DNA of 35,268 bases. Source: a virus. Shown here piece by piece: positions 1 through 10,800 of the stretch. The stretch covers positions 1 through 35,268 of the IMG/VR virus record IMGVR_UViG_3300025132_000133; one strand, given 5' to 3'. Position 1 is the first letter of the stretch. Each line of letters begins with the position of its first letter. The notes under the pieces were generated by a model. The model was not told where the DNA came from and ran no database searches. It saw nothing but the letters and a program-made list of their open reading frames with translations. The translations under genes and the position numbers were made by a program.

Positions 1-364
1 TTTTACCTTCTCCTAATCTTTTTTTAAGTTCTGATTTATATGCAGCAACAGCATCATAGTTCTGTTTAATAGGAGCATAACCTTGAGTAAACTTTCTAGC
101 ATCCCTCATAACAGAAGTCCCCATAGTTTCGTAATCTCCTCTTCGTGCTCTTTCTGCTAGCTTAGCATTATACTGTGTTGCTAATTGATTTTTTAAATCT
201 TGATCTCCTTCAAAGTCTGCTGCATTCATTGCATCAACAGCTGCAGTTAGCTCATCATCAGCTAAAAAAGCAGCAGTATATCTATCTCTTAATTCTTTGT
301 TTATAGCCACAGACTGTGGGTCTCTATAAACAGATTGATATTGTGGTAAGTCGTATCTAGCCAT
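1..364 (-). CDS. Partial uncharacterised protein downstream of the cargo genes (5' end only)
   Basis: The gene starts at an ATG whose A is base 364. It overlaps the TAA of the preceding gene in a TAATG stop-start, so the two are probably translationally coupled. The frame stays open for 121 codons to the window edge, where the gene is cut by the window and not by a mutation. The visible product begins MARYDLPQYQSVYRDP and is rich in Ala, Asp, Gln and charged residues. It looks largely helical, with no signal peptide or membrane segment. I do not recognise a domain. Its place directly after two cargo/ejection-type proteins suggests another internal virion protein, but that is inference from position only. 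Confidence 0.75.
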   Translation of the reverse strand, partial: MARYDLPQYQSVYRDPQSVAINKELRDRYTAAFLADDELTAAVDAMNAADFEGDQDLKNQLATQYNAKLAERARRGDYETMGTSVMRDARKFTQGYAPIKQNYDAVAAYKSELKKRLGEGK

Positions 365-3300
365 TATGCTTGTGTATTAAATTGAGTTATATATTTATTA
401 AGATCATCGTCTGACATGTTTTGATATTTTTCATCAGTTTGTCTTAAATAGTTTCTAAGTAAATCTCTTTCATAGATTCCTTGATTTCCATAAGCTTTAG
501 CTAATCTTTCTTGTCCTCTGTAAGCCATAACATCTCCAGCTATTCCAGCTATACCTTGAGCTGCTAATCCTATACCTTGATATTTCATAGCCTCTTGGTC
601 ATCTTTTAATTTTTGTCTAGCTTGAGCATTAAGAACACCTATTTGATCCATTCTAGCTGTTTCTTGTCTTTGCATTTGAGCATTAACTGTAGCCGCTTGT
701 TGAGCTCTTTGTAAGTTACTTAACTCCATTTGTTGTTCTAACTGTGCTTCTCTGTTAGCTATATCAATATTAGCTCTAGTTTCAGCTGCAGTAATCTTCA
801 TATCACCTGCTTGTTTTCTAGCATACGCAGACATTTTATTTATTATGTTAGCTGGTCCGCCTCCAGAAGTTTCAATAAATCTATTAATACCTCTCATTTC
901 TGCAGCATTAGCTGCTCTTTCAGCATTGTAATTAACTCTTTCTAAATCAGAAGCCTTACCCCTTTCTGCCACAATAGGCTCAGTAAAACCAGGAGTATAT
1001 ACAGCTTGCTCTGCTGCAGGTTGTTTATATGTCATTGCATATACTGCAGGAGCTAATTGTGCGGCCCCTGCTATTTTAGCTAACTCTGGAGTAGCACCTT
1101 GAGATAAAGCAGCTTTTCTATAATCTTCAAATTGTTGTTGTTCTGCTGCTATACGATCTGCTTCTGCCTTTCTTGCCTTCGTTGTCATTCTATCTTCACC
1201 TAAATAGTTAACAGCCGCATCATAAGCCGCCTGCTCATCTGCATCAAGTGTTCTTCCTGCATCTAAACGAGCTTGTAAATTATCAAAAATTCTTTGGTGT
1301 TTAACATCTTCAGATGGTCTTCTTGACTCTCTTCTTTCTTTTTGTTCTCTTTTTCTTTTCTCATTTTCACTTTCTACTTTTAATCCTACGTTTGGATCAT
1401 TGTCATCTAAGTCTACATCAGAAAATATTCCATCTCCATCATTATCAATCTTAGCAGGTTCTACCTCAACTTTTTCTTCTTTATCTATATTATCTAAATA
1501 GTTTTTATAATCACCAATGTATTGGTCATAAATAGCTTGACTGCTTTTACCCCACCCATATCCTCTAGTATTATACCCTTGTGTATTAGCCCAATCTTGG
1601 AATGCTCTTTCTTCTTGTTTAGTTGCAAACGGGCTTACATATACAGGCGCATCTTTCTTTTCTTTATTTTCTTTCTTTTCGTTTTCTTCTTTTTCTTTTA
1701 TATTTTTTTCTTCTAACTCTTTAATCTCTTGTTCTCTGTCTTTACCTTTTTCAGTAGGTGATCCGTCTGCATTAGCATTTCCATCTAAAACTTCTTTATG
1801 ATGTATTTGTAAAGAAAATATATCTTGATGAGGATAATCAGGATACTTTTCTCTAAGTTCGTCTAAAGTTAAACGATCACTTTGAAATCTTTGTAAAAAG
1901 TTAAAAGCGTTTTGAGAATTTTCATTAAGATCAGAAGGATCAATTGGTTCAATCACGTTTGGGTATCCGTCTAAATTAACGTCAGTAACAGAAGCACCGT
2001 CATCTATTATTTCATAATTTGATAAGTTTATATTTCCTAAGTTTCCTTGATTATATGTGCTTCCACCTACTTGATACTTTGCTATACCTCCAAGCTTAGC
2101 TACTTTTTTAGGATTTCTACCCGCAGCTTTTTCTTGCATTTTAGCTAACATATCAATATCTTTTTGATTACCGCCTTTTCTTAATATATCTTTATGTATG
2201 TCTGCAAACGATCTACCTCCTCTTTTTAAATAAGAAGAGAAGAAATAATCTTTTCTTTTACCACCATGTTTAGCCATTGTTACTTGATCCATAGTTTCTC
2301 CGCCTTCTACTTCTGTTTGTGGATCAACCATAATACCTCCTTGGTCATGACTTTGTCCTATAAACTCTACCGCATCGGTTCCTGGAATAGGTTGCATTTC
2401 ACCACCTGGTAACGAAACTCCTCCCATTTGATATGGTATTATACGTTCTCCACCTTCTTCAAAAAGACCGCTTATATAACTGCCAACTTTTTTAATAGCA
2501 CTTTTACCTTTATTTATTACTTCTCTTCCCTTATCTATACCTCTTTGTTTTAAGTCATCTATAGCTGTGCCGTGCACACCAATCCCTGGGCCTTGAAGAG
2601 CTAATTTTGCAAAAGATAATGGATTTGAATAATCAGCATACGGATCTAACCCAAAATGAACTCCAAATTCTGGTTTAGGGCCTTGTGAATTAGGTGATCC
2701 CGGACCATACATATTTGTATTTCCTCCAGTATTTCCTCCAGTATGATGAGGTAATTGAAAGTGTTCTGTAGTATTGTTTCCTGCACCCCAATTATTCATG
2801 TCTACTCCCCCTTCATGATATATACGAGTTGTTTCATCGTACATCCCACCTTTTTGCATTGAGGTTGGAAAGAATGATGAAAGATCTGGCTTAGCTTGAT
2901 TAGGATCAACCTTATACTTATCAACATTAATATTAACTATAGGTGCGGCTGTAGTTTCTGAAACAGCAACAGGCGATTTCTTAAGTAACTCTCCTATAGT
3001 AGGTCTATTTATTGCAGGATTAGCCTTATATCTTTTATTTTTAGCATATAGAGGATTTGAACTTTGTTGAGTTATATTTTGATTTGCTAATTTTACTTTT
3101 TTAGCTTTATCTAAAACTTTTATTACGTTTCCTATTCTAGATGTGTTGCTTGCTGCATTTACTGTAGTTGCTACAGGACTTACAGCACTTTTTATTATGC
3201 TTAAAGGGCCAGCAACTCCTGCTACATCAAGTGCTACATTTGCAATATTTTTTGCAGATGGATCTTTATAAACTTCTGTTGCTGAAGTTGGAAGTCTAAG

Positions 3301-3582
3301 GGCAGAAGGAATTCCTGTAGCTTCAGCTACAAATTGACTAGGTAATCCTGGAACTGCGTCAGGAGACATTGTAAAGTTAGTCATTCTCATAGCAGCTTGA
3401 TACATTTTATTTTTTATACTAGTATCTGTAGGTTTAAATTTTCCTGTGTTATCAGGCTGTTGAGATACCATATTATTTTGCCTAAGAAATCGCATAAGTT
3501 TTGGATCAACTGTTGTTGTTGTACGCTGTCCTCCTTTTTGATATTTTTCCCTTAGTCTATCTATAAACTTTTTTCTAAACAT
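364..3582 (-). CDS. Large crAss-like cargo/internal virion protein with GG motifs and Ca-binding-like loops
   Basis: This is a 1072-residue protein. The C-terminal ~230 residues are an Ala/Gln/Glu-rich helical region containing NYNAERAANAAEMRG and RFIETSGGGPANI. I recognise this arrangement from the large cargo/structural protein encoded after the muzzle gene in crAss-like phages. The N-terminal and central part carries about a dozen GG sites, several of the form YxxGG (YQKGG at 14-18, then YHEGG, YQMGG, YQVGG). Two acidic loops resemble EF-hand, dockerin or thrombospondin-3 calcium sites: VNLDGYPN near residue 536 and DNDGDGIFSDVDLDDNDP near 710. A very charged Glu/Lys stretch lies around 610-645. 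There is no signal peptide. It starts 16 nt after the stop of the 413-aa gene. A role packaged inside the virion and ejected with DNA is inferred from family and position; no enzymatic domain is visible. Confidence 0.7.
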   Translation of the reverse strand: MFRKKFIDRLREKYQKGGQRTTTTVDPKLMRFLRQNNMVSQQPDNTGKFKPTDTSIKNKMYQAAMRMTNFTMSPDAVPGLPSQFVAEATGIPSALRLPTSATEVYKDPSAKNIANVALDVAGVAGPLSIIKSAVSPVATTVNAASNTSRIGNVIKVLDKAKKVKLANQNITQQSSNPLYAKNKRYKANPAINRPTIGELLKKSPVAVSETTAAPIVNINVDKYKVDPNQAKPDLSSFFPTSMQKGGMYDETTRIYHEGGVDMNNWGAGNNTTEHFQLPHHTGGNTGGNTNMYGPGSPNSQGPKPEFGVHFGLDPYADYSNPLSFAKLALQGPGIGVHGTAIDDLKQRGIDKGREVINKGKSAIKKVGSYISGLFEEGGERIIPYQMGGVSLPGGEMQPIPGTDAVEFIGQSHDQGGIMVDPQTEVEGGETMDQVTMAKHGGKRKDYFFSSYLKRGGRSFADIHKDILRKGGNQKDIDMLAKMQEKAAGRNPKKVAKLGGIAKYQVGGSTYNQGNLGNINLSNYEIIDDGASVTDVNLDGYPNVIEPIDPSDLNENSQNAFNFLQRFQSDRLTLDELREKYPDYPHQDIFSLQIHHKEVLDGNANADGSPTEKGKDREQEIKELEEKNIKEKEENEKKENKEKKDAPVYVSPFATKQEERAFQDWANTQGYNTRGYGWGKSSQAIYDQYIGDYKNYLDNIDKEEKVEVEPAKIDNDGDGIFSDVDLDDNDPNVGLKVESENEKRKREQKERRESRRPSEDVKHQRIFDNLQARLDAGRTLDADEQAAYDAAVNYLGEDRMTTKARKAEADRIAAEQQQFEDYRKAALSQGATPELAKIAGAAQLAPAVYAMTYKQPAAEQAVYTPGFTEPIVAERGKASDLERVNYNAERAANAAEMRGINRFIETSGGGPANIINKMSAYARKQAGDMKITAAETRANIDIANREAQLEQQMELSNLQRAQQAATVNAQMQRQETARMDQIGVLNAQARQKLKDDQEAMKYQGIGLAAQGIAGIAGDVMAYRGQERLAKAYGNQGIYERDLLRNYLRQTDEKYQNMSDDDLNKYITQFNTQA

Positions 3583-3598
3583 ATTATATTATTTTATT

Positions 3599-4840
3599 TT
3601 AAGCGGCTGCGTAACCGTATCTAGGAATTCCCATTCTCATTCCTCCCATTTGTGCAACTACATTTTGACCTAAATTATATCCTGAATAAGTTTTTTGTCC
3701 TAACTCCCCTGCTCTAACAGCTGACTTTTGAGATGTGAAAGATTTCATTGTCTCTTTATTATGCTTATCTACTGCCTTTTTAATTTTTCTTTTTTGTTTT
3801 CTTTCTGCTTCTTCTTTTTCTCTTTTAGCTTTTTTAGAACCAAACCAAGATTTACCAAGACCATATAATCCCCCAACAATTCCTCCTATTGCAGTACCGA
3901 CAACTGGAACAACTGAACCAATAGCCATACCTGTTCCTGCACCACTTAATGCACTACCTACTGCATCTCCAGCATCAAAAGTAGTTGGATCATCATCTGC
4001 CCAAAGTTTTTTAACTCCATAACCTAAACCAGAAGCTACTAATCCAAGACCTGCTCCAGAGCTTAAAAATGATTTAGCTCCTGCTGCTAAAGCACTACCT
4101 GTTCCTCCAGCAGTTGCTCCAGCCACTTGCCCTGTAGTTTGTACACCTGCTTGCGTTCCTGCTACAGCTCCTAAACTTCTAGCTCCCTCAGTTCCTGCTT
4201 TACCTACTTGTAAAAGGTCATTAGCTTTTTTAATCATGTTAGCTGATTCTATTCCACCACCAAGTTGAGATGCTTTCTGTGCTAAGTTAGCTGCTCTTTG
4301 TATTCTATACGCATCCATTGCTCCTTTAATTGCTCCAGTTTTACCAGCAGCTAATTTAGAAGCTATAGGTGCTTTTGCAGCCATTTCTATTGTGTTTGCT
4401 GTTTGCTGAAATTGCTGCGCACCTTCAAATGCTGCTCGATCTCCTAATATTTCTCCTTCTTGCGTCATTCTTTCTGCATCAGCAACAGCTTGAGAAGATG
4501 TTTGTCTTAATCTAGCTTCTTCATCCTGTAACCCTCTTATTCTTTGCTCCTGAAGTCTTGGATCAGACTCTTGAAATACAGTTACAGCAGTATTTCTAGG
4601 ACTCATTCCTTGTCCAGCAGAAGCAACAGTATTATCAGCATACATTCCTCCGTTTGCATACGTACCAGGGCGTGGAGGTTGTTCTGGCATAGGAGGTCCT
4701 CCCATAGGACCTTGAGGGCCTGTTGGTCTAATTGGTCTTCCTACACTATCCATTCCTCCCAGGTTATATCTGCTTTTATAGCCACCCATATTATACATCA
4801 TGGCTCTTTTATTTCTATTTTTTATTTGTCGTCTGTTCAT
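3599..4840 (-). CDS. Gly/Ala-rich internal virion (cargo/ejection-type) protein
   Basis: This is a 413-residue protein starting 1 nt after the muzzle gene's TAA. The N-terminus is basic and has YNMGG and YNLGG close together. A Pro/Gly-rich linker (PTGPQGPMGGPPMPEQPP) and YANGG follow. Residues ~85-240 are helical and Ala/Gln/Glu-rich. Two Gly-rich hydrophobic stretches (about 262-280 and 293-330, including VVPVVGTAIGGIVGG) could enter a membrane, as in ejected or membrane-penetrating phage proteins. A Lys/Glu helix and a C-terminal AQMGG complete it. There is no signal peptide, which fits a protein loaded into the capsid during assembly. It lies between muzzle and large cargo genes, where crAss-like phages keep cargo proteins. 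The ejection role is inferred; no homologue was checked. Confidence 0.6.
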   Translation of the reverse strand: MNRRQIKNRNKRAMMYNMGGYKSRYNLGGMDSVGRPIRPTGPQGPMGGPPMPEQPPRPGTYANGGMYADNTVASAGQGMSPRNTAVTVFQESDPRLQEQRIRGLQDEEARLRQTSSQAVADAERMTQEGEILGDRAAFEGAQQFQQTANTIEMAAKAPIASKLAAGKTGAIKGAMDAYRIQRAANLAQKASQLGGGIESANMIKKANDLLQVGKAGTEGARSLGAVAGTQAGVQTTGQVAGATAGGTGSALAAGAKSFLSSGAGLGLVASGLGYGVKKLWADDDPTTFDAGDAVGSALSGAGTGMAIGSVVPVVGTAIGGIVGGLYGLGKSWFGSKKAKREKEEAERKQKRKIKKAVDKHNKETMKSFTSQKSAVRAGELGQKTYSGYNLGQNVVAQMGGMRMGIPRYGYAAA

Positions 4841-4841
4841 T

Positions 4842-7800
4842 TTATCTGTATAGTTTGCGTATTACTACATTCGTAGAATACAAATTTAATAAATTATTTG
4901 ATATATTATCATAAATTAATCTAATTCCTACCCATTTGTCTATAAATTTACGTCTATTAGGCCATCTTTTATTAAAATCCATATAATCTGCGTTTACATC
5001 TTCGTTCATTCCACTAATTATAAACATAGGATTTATAGAAGAAGTTGTTACAGTTCCTGTATTAGTTCCTCCTATAACATTAGGATTAGTAGACATATAA
5101 TAATTATTTGTATTAGGTAGATTTAAATTTCCTGTTTGATCTTGTATTGCTGCTAAATCTCTAAAGGCATTAACCTTCCAACTATTACCTATTCTTCTTG
5201 TGTTAACTAAATACTCTAATCTTTCACTTCGTTTATCTCCTGATATTTGAAAAGTATTATAAACAAAGAAACTAGTAAACCCATGTTCTAAAACTGAAAT
5301 ACCAGCTTGATTTAATGTTTCTAATGTATAAGAAAAAGATGATAATAATGAGTCTGTTACTTTAGTTTCATTGTGTATATATTCATATTCAAATAGAAAG
5401 TGATTTACAGACACTAGCCAATCTTCATTTGTGTATTGGTTCATAGTATTTTCTTGATACAATATTCCATGATTAGTAGAGCTATTATGCTTCCAAATAC
5501 CAGAATTTCCAAATGTAGTTCCAGCATAAGCAGGTAGATTTACAGGGTCAAAAATAGCACAAAGAGGATCATAGGCATTAATAATCATAGAATCAGTACA
5601 ATATGTTATTCTATTATATTGATCAGTTAAAGAATAAAAATCCGTAGAAGTATTAAAATACATATAGGGAATATAATCATGAAAACTTCCCCATATATTT
5701 AGTTCAGCATAAAAAGATATTGTCCATCCACTACATGTAAAATATTTACTTTTACCAGAACATCTAAGAGCTATAGGTTTCCATGCACATTTAGGTGTTC
5801 CAGCAGGTTGAACTTTTTTCTGTCCCCATATTTGATATTGACACGTATCATCATTAAATCTAATCTTACCATTAGGAGTTAAGCTTTGGCATACTGGGTC
5901 TAAAGTTGTTCCAACTAAAGGTTTATTCCAACCATCTAAAAAGTCTTCTGTAGGAGAAATATCTCTTTTAGTCAATAAGATTCTTTTATGCATAGGATCG
6001 TATACAGAATGAAAGCCCATACCCTGAACTGGATTGTCTATACTACATCCTGTATAACCATAATCTTCTAATTCAAATTTCATATTATCTTCAAACCAGT
6101 TTTCCATTCCTAATTTACTAATCTCATTTAATTTATCTTTCATTAAGAATACTTTTCTAGAATTAGAATCAACAAAAAAGTAACCTGCTCTAGTTGTTAA
6201 TGCTGCCCATTGAGATTGTGTTCCCCCATAACCTCCTTTAGTTTGGATTACCTCATCAGGGTCTTGCTGGAATATATCTCCACTTCCTACAAAAGATTCT
6301 GAACCATCTTTCATTTGTAAAGATTGTTTACCTTTTGCAGCATATAAACTTTCTTGCATATGGAAATATAATAAGTTGTTAAAAGAAGACAATTTCCATA
6401 AGTCTCCTCTATTTTTAGGTAAGTCTTTAAACTGATTAGCTTTAAATATTCTATAGTTATCTATTAAACTAGTTGTATCAGCTTTAACACTTCTGTGTGT
6501 CCTTGTAGGAAAATCATCTTGATCATCTTGAAGTAATGGTAAAGGAAATGCAGGTCTTATATCATTAACTGTAGAATAGTTACTATTATATTTAATATTA
6601 TCTTTCTCTGTTAAATCTTCTTTTCCTGTAAGAAGTAATAAATCTCTACCTGATGTTCCTGGAAAATATGAAGATTTAGTATCTTCAATATGTCTAAAGT
6701 TTATATTATCTGAAGATTCTACAATTTGATAATAACCAGCTCTTCTAGGTTGAGAATTAGAATCTTGATCTGAGTATGTAATTCCTGTTCCAAATCCATA
6801 CCTGCAAATAAAAGTATCTCCTCCAAAAATATGAAACTGTTGCCATTCAGGATTGTAAACATTACCACTATTTGTCCTTTGAATTTCTGATTGTAAAGTA
6901 TAAATACTATAATCAGCAGACTGAGTGGTATTTACAAGGCCTCCACTACCATTATTTATTTGATATGTAATTTCTACAGGCTGTCCTATTGAATAATTAG
7001 ATGCAGCATTTCCAGGTAAATCATTAAGAGCTTCTTCGTCCCAAAATACAAAATTATTTAAATCATTTCCTATAACTTCAAAACCAGTCCAAACTAGTTC
7101 TTGATCATCAATAGACTTATATACATCTGTTTTAAAAGCACATAAATTATCAATATGTACAAGAGCTCTTCTATTACAGCCTGTTACAGGAGTTCCATTT
7201 GAACTACCAGATAACTGTGTTAATGGATCTCCTACTAAAAGAAAAGGTCTATCATCCCAACTTGTTGAAGCTAGTGTTCCCCCGTAAATTGAAAAGCTGC
7301 CACAGCCACTAGATAAACTTTGTGATAAAGCCTCTTTTTCATGTCTATCTTTTAAACTATATATAATAGTACTTTCTCCAACTTCATTAGTAACTGTTCC
7401 TCCAAATCCTAATGCTTCTGCTTTAAAAATACTATCACCTTTTAAATAGCTTACAGCTTTTTGACCAATAACTTTTGGAAGTCCAAATGGAGCTTTTTCA
7501 TAATACATTCCTTCTGTATGATAAGTTTGCATTCTATTATAATGACATCCTATAAAAAATGCACTTCTTATATTTTTTGACCAGCAATTATATTCTGTGT
7601 CATACCCCCAATTTTGAACTAATCTTTTTATAGGAGGAGTAGCACTATTGTCTAGTTGTATTTGAGTAACCATTTTTTTATCCTGTGTTATACTAGGACC
7701 ATTCCAGACAAAATTATCAACCATATATACAGGTTTAATGTGTGTTACTGAGGCTAAACTATTTTGAGTTCTTAATAAATAAAAATCAGGATAATGAAAT

Positions 7801-10800
7801 GACTTGTATCCATTGTCTGATGTAACAGTATCTATACCATCATATATATTATCATAAACAGGATAACTACTTGACCAATTAGCATAAGGCGCTTTTCTCA
7901 GAATGCTTATTCGCTCATCAGATAAAGCAGTCATAATTTCTGCGCTGTTATCATCATCACTTGCATCATGTGCTTCTTTACACATTCCTATTATAGTTTC
8001 ATCAGGCATCATTGGAATTGAAGGCGCTTGCCCTAAAATAGATCTATTAGCATGATCTCTTTTTGCATAGTAAATTCTAAATCCTTGTACTTTGTCTGCA
8101 ATAGATTTAGGTATTTTTATATCATCTAAAGTAAATCCCAAGGCTTGTACTTGGTGTTCTACTTTTACATCATTAAAGTGATAAGGTTCAATATCTTGTG
8201 CGGCACTTACAACTTCAAATTTAATTTGAGAATGAGAAACATTATTTTTATGCCATCCTGAAACACTGTTATTAAGAATTTCTCCGGTACTACTAAATGC
8301 ACTATCAAAATCCATACAACCACTAGCAGGCATAAAGTTTATTTCTTCATCAGGATCTAAATCTCCACTTGCATTATAAACTATAAACCCAAAATGTATT
8401 TCATCATCTTTCTTTAAATTAAACTCAAACTCTTCTCCATCCCCCATATCTATATTATTCCAATATTTACTTTTAGGAGACTCTTCACCTGAACCATAAT
8501 CACTACAAGCACAAAATCTACTACCTATAGTATAGTTACCTCCAGAAACATTGCTAGAACCGCCTCCATAATTTAAAAAAGAATCGCCAGCATCAATTAA
8601 AAAATGTCCTCCATGAGCACCTTGACTTACACCGCCACCTACATTTGTAGTGGCTCCAGCCCCAGCAATAGTAGGCCAGCCAGTAGGACTAACCCCAGTT
8701 GAATAAGATGAAGGGTCATCTCTTTTAACTCTAGCTAAAATAGCAACTCTATTAAAAGTTGTAAAAAGTTGTTGTTCACTTGAAAACCACATGCTTATCC
8801 AAGCCTTAACAGTCATATCTTGATCTGCTGTAAAAACTGCAGAATTTCCATCCCAAAGAGCATTAAAAGCTGCTAGTTGTTTTGCATGAGGATGTGTTAC
8901 AAATGTATTATCGTTTTTATCATAAGTTGGACATCCAAGTGATAAAGCATTATTTGTTGGTAGTTCCTTACTAATATCATAAACAGTATTAGAAGCACTA
9001 TAATTTTGATCATAAGGTGTGGAATCTTTAAATTCAAATGAATACCATCCTGAATCAGAAGGTTTTAAAACTTTTGATATTAAAGTGTTATTAAGATTAG
9101 TAGTAGTAGATGCAAACATGTTAACTTGTGAAGCTGCTATTATTGGACTGTTAGTTGAAATCCAATCATAATTAGTACCGCTTGGACAACCAGGCTTATA
9201 CCCATACTCAGGAGCATAAACCTGACCACCACTATAATAAAATTCATCAGCTGCGCCAGTTCCTAATTCACATCCATAATTCCAGTGATAACCACCTGCA
9301 GGTAGAATACCTTGTGAAGTATTTCCACTTATACCTACAACACCTTGTCTTTTATAATTAGAAAAGGCTCCTAAGCCTATAGCAGACTCAACAAAAGCAA
9401 AAAATGTTACATTCCATCCAGGAGTTACAGACCCCAGTTGTAATGTGCTTAAATCTGTAGGCTCTACTTCACAATTAGCCCCACTTTGATCAGCTCCATC
9501 AGGAATCATAACTGTTGTAAAATCTTCATTTGCATTTGAAGGAAAGTGATGATGTCTTACATTAACATCTGTAATATTAAATATCCCATCATTTCTTAAA
9601 CTTCCTATTTTTCCAGTTTCGTCCCATATATCATAATTATCAGTATTAGGATAATACTCAGTAGCATTTTCCCAATAGTTCATATCTCTAGCGCCAGATT
9701 CTCCACTTGTATCAAAGAAATGAAAATTTCTAGAGTATGCAGCACTTAAATTGTGCATATCTTCATATACTCTAGTATTATTACCAGATAATAAATCTGC
9801 AGAATTTGGTATCATATTATCAGAAGAACCATTACCATCATCACCTAAAGCTGAATGCTCATATATTTTTTTACCATTATATGTTGATAGTGCTGCATTA
9901 CCATCTATTTCTTGCCTATTTAAATTAGGGGCTCTTCCTGGTATATGATACGCATAAGACATGCTACCATCTTTTAAAATAAATGCTATATAAAAAGCAT
10001 ATACTTCATCTCTCATATAGCCTTTCCAACTATAGATATTAGGTATATATCTATACGATTGAGAAGCATCAACTTTTCTATACTCTCCATTAAACACATT
10101 AACTTCACTTTGACCAAATCCAGTTTGTAAATTATCTAAAGTTGCATAAAAAGTATCGAAGTTATAAAATATTTTAGTTTTAGCTGATAGTTTAATATTG
10201 TTAGCATATTTTTGATAGCCTAAATCTTTAGAGCCTGTTAAATTTCCAAGGTATAAAACACCATCTAATTGATTTATTGTTTTAGCTGTTTCATAAGATG
10301 TTGTATCAATAATCACATCTTCAACAGAGCTTGGAGTAAAGCCTTCTAATCCACTAAACGTAATTTCTTGATCTCCGTGTTTATCAGGATTTATTTCAAT
10401 AATATTTAATTTAAAAGCCTCTGTTGCTTCCCCCATTTTTCTAATAATAACAGGACTCATATATTTATAATCCGTATTAAGATTAGTTACTTTCCATTTA
10501 ATTGCTTTTGAAGTTTGGCTTGATGCCTTAGCGCCATCTTTTTTCTGTGTAGGCACTGTATGATCATATTCATCTACAATAGATACTGGATTAGAAATTG
10601 ATAAATAATTAGTTGCAACTTGATCATCATCTACATAAGCTAATCCTAAATGGTAAACACCTGTCAGAAGACCTCCTCCTGTAGTAACAGATTTTTGAAA
10701 TACCTCATCTGCCCAATAAATATCGTGTAAAAATATATGAGGTATAGGACCAGAATTAGGAAATAAATTTAATAGATTTAAATGATCTAAATGTGAAGTA

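Noticed and set aside
1522-4914. Several plus-strand open frames (60-110 codons) over the cargo genes
   Set aside because: Products are Phe/Ser/Leu-rich complements of Lys/Glu/Ala-rich coding on the minus strand. They are antisense shadows without recognisable content.
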